Source of the DNA: Legionella gresilensis
GTDB taxonomy: Bacteria; Pseudomonadota; Gammaproteobacteria; Legionellales; Legionellaceae
Direction of reading: 5' to 3'
NCBI RefSeq assembly: GCF_900639865.1
Contig: NZ_CAAAHX010000002.1
Location: 62,001 to 126,000 of the forward strand
Length of the DNA: 64,000 nucleotides
A model generated the notes under the pieces. It did not search any database. It was given only the letters and a program-made list of their open reading frames with translations, and was not told the origin of the DNA. Both the position numbers and the translations under genes were made by a program. Below, one piece after another: positions 1-8,021 of this stretch (the first letter of the stretch is position 1; every line of letters begins with the position of its first letter).

Positions 1-1
1 T

Positions 2-925
2 ACTGAATGGTACACAGGCCATAGTGTTATTGATGGTAAAAAAATTAGAGATCCTGCTAAAACCATGTTTGCTGCGCACCAAAACGCAGTAATTGAAGAC
101 ATGACTGTTGATATTCCTTTAACTACGTCCGATTATTATTTGCTGCAATGGGCAAAAGTGTTTATGGCTAAGGATTTTAAATCCCGTGTTAAAAATTATG
201 ACAATCAAGCAATTCAATCGATTTATTTAGATTATAAAAAAGGACTTTTATCGATTAAAAATCCTGCTCTTGCACACTTTATTAACATGGCTCAGTCGTC
301 TGAGAATAAAATAATTCAATTAATGCCAGAAGCGCGTGACTTTGCTGATTTATCCTTAAACGAACAAGAAGAAAAAATAAACGCAATAGAAGAACAATTA
401 GAACAACAAGGTCAAGAACTAGTAGCTATGTGGGAAGGCATGATGAATCTTACTTTGCATATCATTATGCCCATTTGGCAGGAAATAGCTAATCAATCAC
501 TCAATTCACCTCTTACTAGTAAACAGCAAGTTTTTGAAAAAGAATTTTATCAAGCCATCATTAAAGAAAATTTATATACTAAGCCTTATCAATTTGATAT
601 GTATTATTTGCAATATCTTTCAGAAAAACAAAATGATCCTGACTTAATGGCTTATAAGAAAAATCGCAATACCATTATTTATGAATGGGCTATGAATAAT
701 AAAAATTTTATGCTTGCCAACGCAATAATTAATTGGAAAATTTTGGATCAAAGACAACAGGCTTTAAGCGAGAAAATAGCTCAAAAAGAAAAGCAAAAAC
801 AATGGCTAAAAAGGATTTTTACTTATCATCAAATTATTGCAGCTTGGGTTACCTTATTGACAATACAAGATGAAAAGGCAATAACTAATCTTGATGGTTT
901 ATTAAAATGTCAAAATGCCAGTTAA
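2..925 (+). CDS. Unknown protein, 3' part (5' end outside window)
   Basis: The reading frame is open from base 2 without a stop, and the residues before the first ATG (position 65) read as normal coding sequence, so the gene very probably starts before the window. About 307 residues are visible. I do not recognise the family. The protein is hydrophilic and mainly helical, rich in Gln, Lys, Glu and Asn, with a likely short coiled coil around codons 120-140 (EEKINAIEEQLEQQGQEL). There is no membrane segment or catalytic motif that I can name. Size and composition would fit a cytoplasmic or secreted effector-type protein, but nothing proves this. The stop lies 26 nt before the tRNA gene. Confidence 0.7.
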   Translation, partial: TEWYTGHSVIDGKKIRDPAKTMFAAHQNAVIEDMTVDIPLTTSDYYLLQWAKVFMAKDFKSRVKNYDNQAIQSIYLDYKKGLLSIKNPALAHFINMAQSSENKIIQLMPEARDFADLSLNEQEEKINAIEEQLEQQGQELVAMWEGMMNLTLHIIMPIWQEIANQSLNSPLTSKQQVFEKEFYQAIIKENLYTKPYQFDMYYLQYLSEKQNDPDLMAYKKNRNTIIYEWAMNNKNFMLANAIINWKILDQRQQALSEKIAQKEKQKQWLKRIFTYHQIIAAWVTLLTIQDEKAITNLDGLLKCQNAS

Positions 926-950
926 TAAGCTTATAATTATTAAATGGTAT

Positions 951-1021
951 GCGGGTGTAGTTCAATGGTAGAACTTCAGCTTCCCAAGCTGATAGCGTGG
1001 GTTCGATTCCCATCACCCGCT
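951..1021 (+). tRNA. tRNA-Gly(CCC)
   Basis: Cloverleaf seen directly. The acceptor stem GCGGGTG pairs with CACCCGC, the D arm is GTTCAATGGTAGAAC, and the anticodon stem TCAGC/GCTGA encloses the loop TTCCCAA, giving anticodon CCC for GGG codons. The T arm is GTGGGTTCGATTCCCAT, with the usual GTTCGATTC core. The discriminator base is T. The 3' CCA is not encoded (the sequence continues CAT), so it would have to be added after transcription. It stands alone between two plus-strand coding regions. Confidence 0.96.
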
Positions 1022-1038
1022 CATACACAAAATAATGT

Positions 1039-1378
1039 CTAAATTCTGCTGGATTTACTTTCTTTGTCTAGCTCTGTATTAATTGTGTTGTATAAAATAG
1101 AATCTTTTGTTGGACATACTACTTGTCTGTATTTTTCTATTATTTCATCATTAAATTTATCTTTAAATTCTTTTACAATGTTTTTGTAATTTTCATCAGT
1201 AAAATTTCTTTTTTAAAAAAATTTTAGTAGATAAAAACTGTTGTAGTTTACTTTTATCAAAGCTTTTCAATAAATGACTGGTTGCATAAGGCGTTAAATT
1301 TCTTGATACAGCATTTTGCGCTAGCCTTACTAACTTGAGATCTTTACCCTCTGATCTTTCAGATTTATCGTAAGACAT
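1039..1378 (-). pseudogene. Small hypothetical gene split by a single-base frameshift
   Basis: The minus strand starts with ATG at 1378 behind a good AAGGAA ribosome site and reads 60 codons to a TGA just after a T7-A6 homopolymer run near 1207-1220. If one base of that run is skipped, reading continues through a further 56 or so codons in normal-looking, Lys/Glu-rich protein sequence to a TAG at 1039. The full span is 113 codons plus one base, so one extra base in the run explains the break. The joined product would be about 113 residues, charged and helical, with no family I know. It may be a true frameshift mutation, a phase-variable gene or an assembly error. Confidence 0.55.
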
Positions 1379-1541
1379 GAAATTCCTTAATCAATTGTAT
1401 ATAGAGAAAATATTAAAAAGTGTCGATTCTAAAAAGTCATCAGGGTAATTTAAGTTTGGAAGCTATTATAAACAGTCTTACTTATTGCAGACATATTTTT
1501 GTATTAAACTATATTTAGTTTGTAAAACAAGACTTTTCAAG

Positions 1542-2387
1542 ATGATCTATGAAGAAAAAAGTATCAATGTTCCTGGTTTTAGGATTGGCTTAAAAATTTG
1601 GAATGCTCCATGCCCAAATCCAGTATTATGCTTGCATGGCAAAATGGATAATGCTGCAAGCTTTGACTTCTTAGCACCTTTATTTCCTGAGCGGCAATTT
1701 ATTGCTGTTGATTATCCAGGAACAGGATTTTCCAGTTCCTATCCAGAAGGGGTCATGCCTAATTGGAAAAACGATGCGTATTTAATGTTACATCTTCTAA
1801 ATAGGTTAGGATGGAAATCAGTTGATATTATTGCTCACTCGTTAGGTTCACTTCTAGCAGCTATTATAGCGGTTGCCAAGCCACAGCAAGTAGGCCGATT
1901 AACTTTTCTTGATATTTTAGGGCCAACCATTAATTTTAGTGAACAAAGAATGAATTATTTTCATTCTGATGTGGAAGCCTATTTATCTTATAATCCGCGG
2001 CAACGTACTTGCTTTCCCGATCAGGAAACAGCAATTCAAGATAGGATGAAGATTGGTAATATAAGCTATCAAGCAGCACAAGCGTTAGTTGCTCGAGGAA
2101 CTATAAGGAGTAAAGATGGTTGGCATTGGACATTTGATCAACGATTGCGTTGTGTTAGTTCAACGCTGCCGGGTGAGGATGAATTAAGGCAACTATTGAA
2201 AGCTATTTCTTTACCCGTATGTCTTATTCGGGCCAAGCAGGGCGTTGCTTACCCAAAAGAAATATTTCAAAGCAGGGCTAAATGTTTAAAAAAGTTAACT
2301 GTGTATGAAGTGCAGGGCGGACATCATGTCCATATGGATGATCCAGCCCCAGTGGCAAAACTTATTTCACAATTTTTTATGTCTTAG
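1542..2387 (+). CDS. Alpha/beta hydrolase fold protein
   Basis: A 281-residue alpha/beta hydrolase. The oxyanion strand LCLHGKMDN (about residues 29-37), the DYPGTGFS turn (57-64) and the nucleophile elbow AHSLGS with Ser100 are all present. The catalytic His is probably in GGHHVHMDD near the C-terminus (about 261-264). The order matches serine esterases and lipases of the Abhydrolase_1 type; the substrate cannot be told from sequence. I chose ATG 1542, where homology-like sequence begins; an upstream TTG at 1485 would add 19 residues of poor quality. There is no signal peptide, so it is probably cytoplasmic. A terminator-like hairpin follows the stop. Confidence 0.85.
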   Translation: MIYEEKSINVPGFRIGLKIWNAPCPNPVLCLHGKMDNAASFDFLAPLFPERQFIAVDYPGTGFSSSYPEGVMPNWKNDAYLMLHLLNRLGWKSVDIIAHSLGSLLAAIIAVAKPQQVGRLTFLDILGPTINFSEQRMNYFHSDVEAYLSYNPRQRTCFPDQETAIQDRMKIGNISYQAAQALVARGTIRSKDGWHWTFDQRLRCVSSTLPGEDELRQLLKAISLPVCLIRAKQGVAYPKEIFQSRAKCLKKLTVYEVQGGHHVHMDDPAPVAKLISQFFMS

Positions 2388-2388
2388 C

Positions 2389-2421
2389 TTAAATGGGCGG
2401 TTCAATAAGTCGCCTATTTAA
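2389..2421 (+). terminator. Hairpin after the alpha/beta hydrolase gene
   Basis: TTAAATgGGCG pairs with CGCCtATTTAA around a loop of about 11 nt, followed by T-rich sequence. It lies just past the hydrolase stop and before the convergent zinc-ribbon gene, so it may serve both strands. Confidence 0.5.
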
Positions 2422-2470
2422 ATTTATTAGTATTAACTTTTTTCTATCTTATTCTTCAAGGTTTTAAAAT

Positions 2471-2659
2471 TTAAGAGCAAAGCATATCTTGGCCACAGCA
2501 AGTAGGTGATTTAATTCTGCCGCATCCATTAGGACATTTTGCTACTTGTACTTGATTATTATCTTTGGATGTTATTGTATCAGTTACCAGTGATTCATCA
2601 CATTTACCACATACTATTCCTTTAACGCTCATGCCACATACATTGCATTTACATTCCAT
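2471..2659 (-). CDS. Small cysteine-rich, zinc-ribbon-like protein
   Basis: A 62-residue protein with nine cysteines, several arranged as knuckles: CKCNVCG, CGKC, CPNGCG and CCGQDMLC. The spacing is like short zinc-ribbon proteins with two or more metal sites. I cannot assign a function. The start is taken as ATG 2659 because GGAG stands 6 nt upstream; a TTG four codons earlier is less likely. It is convergent with the alpha/beta hydrolase gene and shares the hairpin region with it. The paired-Cys pattern makes metal binding (zinc, possibly other thiophilic metals) a reasonable inference. Confidence 0.75.
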   Translation of the reverse strand: MECKCNVCGMSVKGIVCGKCDESLVTDTITSKDNNQVQVAKCPNGCGRIKSPTCCGQDMLCS

Positions 2660-3005
2660 TGTTTTCTCCAAGAAAATTAAACATTAAATATCGACAATAT
2701 CAATTCAAAAACACAAGATCAATAAGATTAAAAAAATTTTAATTATCTATTGTATTTTTATCATAATGAATCTTTCATAACAACTTAAGTGGTTTAACAA
2801 AGTTCTGCTAAGCCAATTCAAAATTTTTTCTCTGATTTAACCCTAAAAATAAAGAAATTATGATCTCAATTTGTTTCATATATTTGCTAATAAGTTAAAA
2901 TGAGTGATCTTTATCAAAAAAAAGCCTTTCTAAATTCTGTTTATTGATTATGAAAACAATAGTCAATGAGGTTGTTAGATACTTGTTTTAGAGGTAACAA
3001 AGAAA
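2660..3005. other. Intergenic AT-rich gap
   Basis: No open frame of note and no clear RNA or repeat. It separates two divergent genes, so it should hold both promoters; A-tracts and several TAAAAT/TATTTT stretches are present, but no promoter is clear enough to place. Confidence 0.5.
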
Positions 3006-4130
3006 ATGATAATAGAAAATAATGGAAGTGTATTAAAAAAAGTTGATGAGATTGATATTCAGCCTGATGGTTCTTTTAACGTGCCGGAAGGAATTACTGA
3101 AATTAGTCATAGTGCATTTTTTATGGATCAGGACTCAAAGAGACTTACCATCCGAAATAATGACACCATAGGGTCTACATTTCCATTTTATTATGTCAAT
3201 AATATTGAGCCAATCAAATTACTCAGAAATTTGATTAAGTTTTTTTACAGCGCATCCAATTCTATCAATTCCTTACAATCTCTTATATTACCTAATAGTA
3301 TTAATTTGATTGGTGCATCTGCGTTTGAAGGTAACAGGAACTTAAAAAATATCAACCTGTCACCCAATATTACGGTGATTAAGCAGAATACATTTGCTAA
3401 CTGTGAAAGCCTAGAGACCCTGACGATACCGGAGCAGGTCACTAAAATTGAAGGTTATGCATTTTACCGCTGCAATAATCTGAAAACAATTACGATACCT
3501 GACCGTGTCACCAAAATTGGAATGTTTGCATTCTCCCGCTGCATTAATTTAAGAACAATTACGCTTCCTGCTAATATTTATCAGATTCATTATACTGCCT
3601 TAGATAATTGTCGAAAATTAGAGCTTATTATTATTAATAGTCATGATCCGGATGCTATAGCGCGTATGACTGATTTATTACCGGAAAGCTTAAGTGAAAT
3701 AGTTGTTTCTCAAGAATTTGCTCAGAAAATTTCTAATGTGCGTGAACAGCTGCTAAAAAAAATTATTAGTAAGCCAAACACGAATCCACTTTTTCGTTTT
3801 TTTAATTACCATGGCCGTACAATGATAACGCAAAAAAATAAGGTTGAGGTAGTGGAAAAAAACTTAGAAAAGCAAGCTGGAAGCTTTCCTTTAGAAATTC
3901 TTTCTTATATAAACACTTTTTCAGTCCATGATAATAGGTTTTATCAAAAAGCAAAAAAGTTAGCCCTTAATCTACCCTTGCCCACCAATGAAAAGGAACT
4001 TACCGATTATAAAGATAAAGTGCAAGAAATCGTTAATGCATGCATTGAAAAGGTAGACGAGTTGACTACGCCTGCTGCTTTGTCTACAGCTACTGAAGTG
4101 CCCGAAGAAAATTTAACAGCACCCTGTTAG
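3006..4130 (+). CDS. BspA-type leucine-rich-repeat protein, candidate effector
   Basis: A 374-residue protein. From about residue 85 to 210 it has five repeats of about 23 residues with the BspA/LRR_5 pattern, for example LETLTIPEQVTKIEGYAF followed by LKTITIPDRVTKIGMFAF. The N-terminal 80 residues contain one or two degenerate repeats. The C-terminal 160 residues are helical and charged and include SFPLEILSYINTF near residues 294-306, which resembles the start of an F-box. There is no signal peptide or membrane segment, so a classical surface protein is unlikely; a cytoplasmic or Dot/Icm-exported protein fits better. LRR plus F-box-like architecture is known among Legionella effectors. The effector role is inference. 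GAGGTAAC upstream is the ribosome site. Confidence 0.8.
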   Translation: MIIENNGSVLKKVDEIDIQPDGSFNVPEGITEISHSAFFMDQDSKRLTIRNNDTIGSTFPFYYVNNIEPIKLLRNLIKFFYSASNSINSLQSLILPNSINLIGASAFEGNRNLKNINLSPNITVIKQNTFANCESLETLTIPEQVTKIEGYAFYRCNNLKTITIPDRVTKIGMFAFSRCINLRTITLPANIYQIHYTALDNCRKLELIIINSHDPDAIARMTDLLPESLSEIVVSQEFAQKISNVREQLLKKIISKPNTNPLFRFFNYHGRTMITQKNKVEVVEKNLEKQAGSFPLEILSYINTFSVHDNRFYQKAKKLALNLPLPTNEKELTDYKDKVQEIVNACIEKVDELTTPAALSTATEVPEENLTAPC

Positions 4131-4247
4131 AATAGAACCGACATGATGCATTATGTTATATCAATAAATTTAAGTACTACCTATTTTTGGCTACTTACAT
4201 TTATTATTTTAAGAGCAGTGTAGGTAAAAGTTAAATATAGTAATCCA

Positions 4248-4805
4248 TTAACGCTTAACGTTTGTTTTCACCCATTTAGCAAATGTATCAATAAAATTTT
4301 TTAAGAACTTTTTAGTGTCTTCATTGATAATATTATTTTTATCATCAAATAATTTTGCTACGTTACCAATATAAGCTTCTGGTTGCTGCATACAAGGTAT
4401 ATTTAAGAAAACAAAACACTGTCTTAAATGTTGATTAGAGCCAAAGCCTCCAACAGCGCCAGGTGAAGTACTTATTACAGCTCCTGGCTTGCCATCCCAA
4501 GCGCTCTGACCATAGGGCCGAGAAGCGATATCAAGGGCATTCTTTAATGCACCAGGAATTGAGCGATTATATTCTGGTGTAACAAATAATAAGCCGTCTA
4601 CATTTTTAACTTGATTTTTAAATTCTACCCAGGACTTTGGCGGATTACTTTCTTCGTCTTGGTTAAATAATGAAAGCTTATCTATTTCAATAAGTTTTAA
4701 ATTTAATGTCTTAGGTGCAAGGGATATCAAGACATTAGCAAGTTTCCGATTCCAGGAGCCTTTACGTAGGCTTCCAACGATCACACCGATATTGTATGTT
4801 GTCAT
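4248..4805 (-). CDS. NADPH-dependent FMN reductase (ChrR/azoreductase type)
   Basis: A 185-residue flavodoxin-like NAD(P)H:FMN oxidoreductase. The phosphate-binding loop GSLRKGSWNRKLA near the N-terminus, the TPEYNRSIPGALKNALD segment in the middle and the SPGAVGGFGSNQHLR segment are typical of the FMN_red family that includes ChrR and related quinone or chromate reductases. These enzymes use bound FMN to make two-electron reductions of quinones and other acceptors in the cytoplasm. Three ATGs stand in a row at 4811, 4808 and 4805; the third has the best spacing from AAAGGA, so it is used here. It stands alone. Confidence 0.9.
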   Translation of the reverse strand: MTTYNIGVIVGSLRKGSWNRKLANVLISLAPKTLNLKLIEIDKLSLFNQDEESNPPKSWVEFKNQVKNVDGLLFVTPEYNRSIPGALKNALDIASRPYGQSAWDGKPGAVISTSPGAVGGFGSNQHLRQCFVFLNIPCMQQPEAYIGNVAKLFDDKNNIINEDTKKFLKNFIDTFAKWVKTNVKR

Positions 4806-5023
4806 CATCATTCCTTTGGCAAGAAGTTAATTTCCTTTTTTAAATAGTAGCGCCCTAAATAAAATTTAGTTAGAAAATTTAAATTAATTTTTAAGAAAAA
4901 TTGGTATATATTTAATTGTTTTGTACTAAAATTAACAAGTATCCAGCACAAAAAGTGCAAGGACTTAAGTTAAATGGTTTAACAAATATTATTAAGATAA
5001 TTAAAGTCTAAGTTATAAAAGTT

Positions 5024-5275
5024 ATGAAAAGAAGTAAAACTTATCATCATGTATTACCTAATAGTAAAGTAGGATGGGATATCATTAAAGATAATACTGT
5101 TCGTGCTACTAGAAGGCAAATCAAAACGCAACAATTAGCTACTGAAATTGCTAGAAAAATTAGCAAAAACCAAGGTACTTCCTTAATCGTCCATGGTAAG
5201 GATGGGAAAATCTATCGTAGAGTTCGCAAAAGACAGCCTGAGTCAGATAACTCTAATTTAATAGACTTCTTCTAA
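5024..5275 (+). CDS. DUF2188 domain protein ending inside a mobile repeat
   Basis: An 83-residue basic protein with the DUF2188 pattern: YHHVLPNSKVGWDI near the start, a central region of repeated Lys/Arg/Thr and Ala-Arg residues, and LIVHGKDGKIYRR near the end. The function of DUF2188 is unknown. The final residues DFF and the TAA stop are encoded by the left end of a MITE-like repeat that begins at 5264, so the original C-terminus was probably different or longer. The DUF itself is complete, which suggests that the protein tolerates the change. No obvious ribosome site is visible beyond an A-rich leader. Confidence 0.8.
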   Translation: MKRSKTYHHVLPNSKVGWDIIKDNTVRATRRQIKTQQLATEIARKISKNQGTSLIVHGKDGKIYRRVRKRQPESDNSNLIDFF

Positions 5276-5400
5276 AATTGCCATTGAGGGCTAATCTCAG
5301 CCGAAAAAGGTTTTCAAAATGCTCATGTACTTCATGACATGGTACTTTTTCCCTTTTTTCGACAGACCTTGTCTCTTCACTAACAGTTTCCGAAGAAGTC
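5264..5400. mobile_element. MITE-like repeat family 1, full copy
   Basis: A 137-bp imperfect palindrome. The left end GACTTCTTC and the right end GAAGAAGTC are exact inverted repeats and extend imperfectly to AACTG-type sequence; inner parts such as GAAAAAGG/CCTTTTTTC also pair. It is flanked on both sides by TAATA, a likely 5-bp target duplication. There is no coding capacity. Similar sequence lies at 21872-22011 and half at 39416 onwards. It carries the stop codon of the DUF2188 gene. Confidence 0.75.
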
Positions 5401-5475
5401 TAATAGGTTAAGCTTCGTTAGCTAAAATAAATCTTTTTGCCTATATTTTACTAAAACAATCAATATAAGGCACTT

Positions 5476-6615
5476 ATGAACCTTAAACGTTCTCTTTTGT
5501 TCTTCTCACTTACTATGTTTTTAAGTCCAATTTTTGCCACAACTGAAGAAGGCGAAAAAGCATATAATCAACAACGTTATGAAAAAGCTTACCTTCTTTT
5601 ATTTGAGCAAGCCGAGAAAGGCGATGCAAAGGCACAATATTTATTAGGTAAAATGTATTATAATAATCAGGGAGTTACTTATAATCCGCAAAAAGCAGAA
5701 CTATGGTTATTAGCTGCTGCCAAGCAAGGAAATGTTAAGGCGCAAGTTTTATTAGCTGATTTTTACTGGTATCAAAAGTCACCAGAAAGTTATGTAAAGG
5801 CGCTTGAATGGTACAAAAAGGCAGCTGAAAAAAATGAGCCCCAAGCACTCTATAGCCTAGGCTATATGTATGAAAAAGGGAATGGTGTGCCACGAGACTA
5901 TAATTTGGCAATGTCCTACTATAAACAATCAGCACAAGCAGGCAATTCAGAAGCTGCGCTAGCAATAGGTTATATGTATGATAGTGGCATAGGCGTTAAC
6001 AAAGACTTAGCGCAGGCCTTAGAGTGGTATACCAAAGCTGCGAATCAAGGTAATGCCCGCGCGCAATATAATCTTGGTTTATTATATCAATATGGTGAGG
6101 GCGTGCCTAAAGATGAGAGTAAAGCATTTGATTTTTTTCAAAAGGCGGCAGAACAAGGTCATGCTAAAGCTCAGTTACAGTTAGGTACTTTTTATGATGT
6201 AGGTAATGTCGTGCCAGCCAATTTTGAAAAAGCTTTTTTTTGGTATAAAAAAAGTGCTGAGCAGGGTGATGAGAATGCTCAATACAATATAGCTGACATG
6301 TATTTCTATGGTGATGGTGTTGGTAAAGATACACAGTTGTCTCTTATTTGGATGCGTAAATCGGCAGAGCAGGGTTTAGGTAAGGCGCAAAATAAATTAG
6401 GTATATTTTGCCGTGATGGCATTGGCATTTCTGCAAATCCAGTAGAAGCGTATGCATGGTTTGCTACAGCTGCAGCTAATGACTTTACAGATGCAATTAA
6501 GAATCGGGATGAATTAGAAAAACAATTAACGTCTGAGCAGTTACAACAAGCGAAAAAGTTAGCAGAAGATTATATTTTGCGGTATAAACAAAAAGATGAT
6601 TTGCTCGAAAATTAG
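5476..6615 (+). CDS. lpnE: Sel1-repeat exported protein, LpnE-like
   Basis: A 379-residue protein with a signal peptide (residues 1-22, ending FAT) followed by eight Sel1-like repeats of about 36 residues, recognisable by blocks such as AQYNLGLLYQYGEGVPKD. Number of repeats, length and export signal match LpnE of Legionella pneumophila (about 375 residues, eight repeats), which is known to promote host-cell entry and vacuole trafficking through binding of host proteins. A short helical tail (YILRYKQKDDLLEN) ends it. The start ATG follows TAAGGCACTT. It stands alone after repeat family 1. Other Sel1 proteins are common in Legionella, so orthology with LpnE is likely but not certain. Confidence 0.8.
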   Translation: MNLKRSLLFFSLTMFLSPIFATTEEGEKAYNQQRYEKAYLLLFEQAEKGDAKAQYLLGKMYYNNQGVTYNPQKAELWLLAAAKQGNVKAQVLLADFYWYQKSPESYVKALEWYKKAAEKNEPQALYSLGYMYEKGNGVPRDYNLAMSYYKQSAQAGNSEAALAIGYMYDSGIGVNKDLAQALEWYTKAANQGNARAQYNLGLLYQYGEGVPKDESKAFDFFQKAAEQGHAKAQLQLGTFYDVGNVVPANFEKAFFWYKKSAEQGDENAQYNIADMYFYGDGVGKDTQLSLIWMRKSAEQGLGKAQNKLGIFCRDGIGISANPVEAYAWFATAAANDFTDAIKNRDELEKQLTSEQLQQAKKLAEDYILRYKQKDDLLEN

Positions 6616-6773
6616 AGTTATTTTCGTAAAGCCACGTGTAAATATTAAATTTTTTAAGTTAATTTAATAATATATTGAAATTGGCATTTCAATACAGTTG
6701 CTTGTATAGTTAAATAGTAAATTTAAAGAGCTTGATATTTAAGAAAAATTTTTATTAACTACATTAAGGATCG

Positions 6774-7130
6774 ATGATGTTAAAACAAATAGCAACTTTA
6801 AGCATTTTTGTAATTTCCTTGGTTAATTCTACAAATGTACTTGCAGCTTGTCCTGGAGCAGCTTTACCATCAAGTCCAGCATTTTGTAGTTCCTTTAAAG
6901 TATCCGCTCAATGTCACTGCACGAGCAATGGTTTACCTAAGTCAATTTGCAGTAATATGCAACAGTTATATCAACGTATGCTTGGAATATTTGGTACTTT
7001 AGAGCGAGCTTGTGCATATCAGCGTGAAACATCTGCTCAAGTCTGTATTGATTCATGGAATTGTTATCGCAAAGGTGGTAAAGATTCTAAAGGTAGATTA
7101 TGTAGTGGCACAGGAAAAGCCTGCAGATAA
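6774..7130 (+). CDS. Small exported cysteine-rich protein
   Basis: A 118-residue protein with a clear signal peptide (residues 1-24, ending VLAA). The mature part has about ten cysteines, including CHC, and a Gly/Lys-rich tail, suggesting disulfide bonds in the periplasm or outside. I do not recognise the family. The ribosome site AAGGA stands just ahead of two tandem ATGs at 6774 and 6777; either may be used. The gene lies 36 nt before the next plus-strand gene, so the two may be co-transcribed. Confidence 0.75.
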   Translation: MMLKQIATLSIFVISLVNSTNVLAACPGAALPSSPAFCSSFKVSAQCHCTSNGLPKSICSNMQQLYQRMLGIFGTLERACAYQRETSAQVCIDSWNCYRKGGKDSKGRLCSGTGKACR

Positions 7131-7166
7131 TTCAGTAAATTTAAATTTTGTTTTAAGTGAATTCTA

Positions 7167-7817
7167 ATGCATAAAATAATTATTCTTTTAAGAGGCTATT
7201 TTTTTATAGCTTTACTACCAAGTATTGCCTATGCAGAAATAGCCCCCCCTTTAAATACTATTTATCTTGGCTTATCAGCAGGATATGGTGCAACAACTTG
7301 GGAAGGCTTAGTGCCTTCAGAAAAAAATAAAAATGGTGCGATGACTATTTCAACGCCTATCCGCGTACAAGAAGGTGGTGTAATGTGGGGATTTTTTTCA
7401 GGATATGAAATTAACCCTTTTTTTGCGCTTGAGTCTCACTATCGACGTTATCCAAATGCACGTGTGAAGTTTGATAAAGATAGCTTATTTGCCTTTAATC
7501 ATGATATGACCCATTTTAATAGTCATACAGAAACCATTGGTCTTATAGGTAAAGTTATGTTAATTGTACCAGATACACCAGTAAGTATTTACTCTGGGGC
7601 AGGGGCGGCTATTCTTCATCGTTACGATAAAATTAATAATGATTGGCGAGCAACACCAACGTTCGATATAGGCTTTAATATTCAGCTAAGTCGCCATTTT
7701 ATGTTAGGTTTTAATGGTAATTATACAGCCGGTTATGGTGAATCCGAGATTGATCCAGCTAAAGATTATTTTCCTTTTCTCTATTCTGTTTTTATGAATT
7801 TAGCTTATCGTATTTAA
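7167..7817 (+). CDS. Outer-membrane beta-barrel protein (OmpA-like barrel type)
   Basis: A 216-residue protein with a signal peptide (about 1-23, ending AYA). The mature part has alternating hydrophobic strands with Gly and aromatic residues, such as TIYLGLSAGYGATTW, and an FALESHYRRYP strand typical of eight-stranded small barrels; it ends SVFMNLAYRI. A terminal aromatic-hydrophobic strand is expected for BAM-dependent insertion, though here the last residue is Ile, not Phe. The function may be structural or adhesion. It lies 36 nt after the small Cys-rich gene. Confidence 0.75.
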   Translation: MHKIIILLRGYFFIALLPSIAYAEIAPPLNTIYLGLSAGYGATTWEGLVPSEKNKNGAMTISTPIRVQEGGVMWGFFSGYEINPFFALESHYRRYPNARVKFDKDSLFAFNHDMTHFNSHTETIGLIGKVMLIVPDTPVSIYSGAGAAILHRYDKINNDWRATPTFDIGFNIQLSRHFMLGFNGNYTAGYGESEIDPAKDYFPFLYSVFMNLAYRI

Positions 7818-7867
7818 TTTTGGCTATAATTGATAGCTAAATTAATTCATATTTAAGTAATCAACCT

Positions 7868-7938
7868 CTACCTATCGCAGGTATGTATTTAGTATATTTT
7901 ACATGAAAATTTGTCCCGCAAAAGGGTCGCATAGGTAG
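7868..7938. repeat. Inverted repeat between convergent genes
   Basis: CTACCTATCGC at 7868-7878 is nearly the reverse complement of GCATAGGTAG at 7929-7938, leaving about 50 nt between the arms. It sits in the 200-nt gap between the beta-barrel gene and djlA, which converge. It may be a terminator-like structure or a small repeat element; only one copy is seen here. Confidence 0.35.
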
Positions 7939-8021
7939 CTATGCTGCACTTTTTGTTCTTATTTTCGTACTCCTGATCTCCAAATTTATATTAAATTATT
8001 AGTATAATCAGACAATCAATA

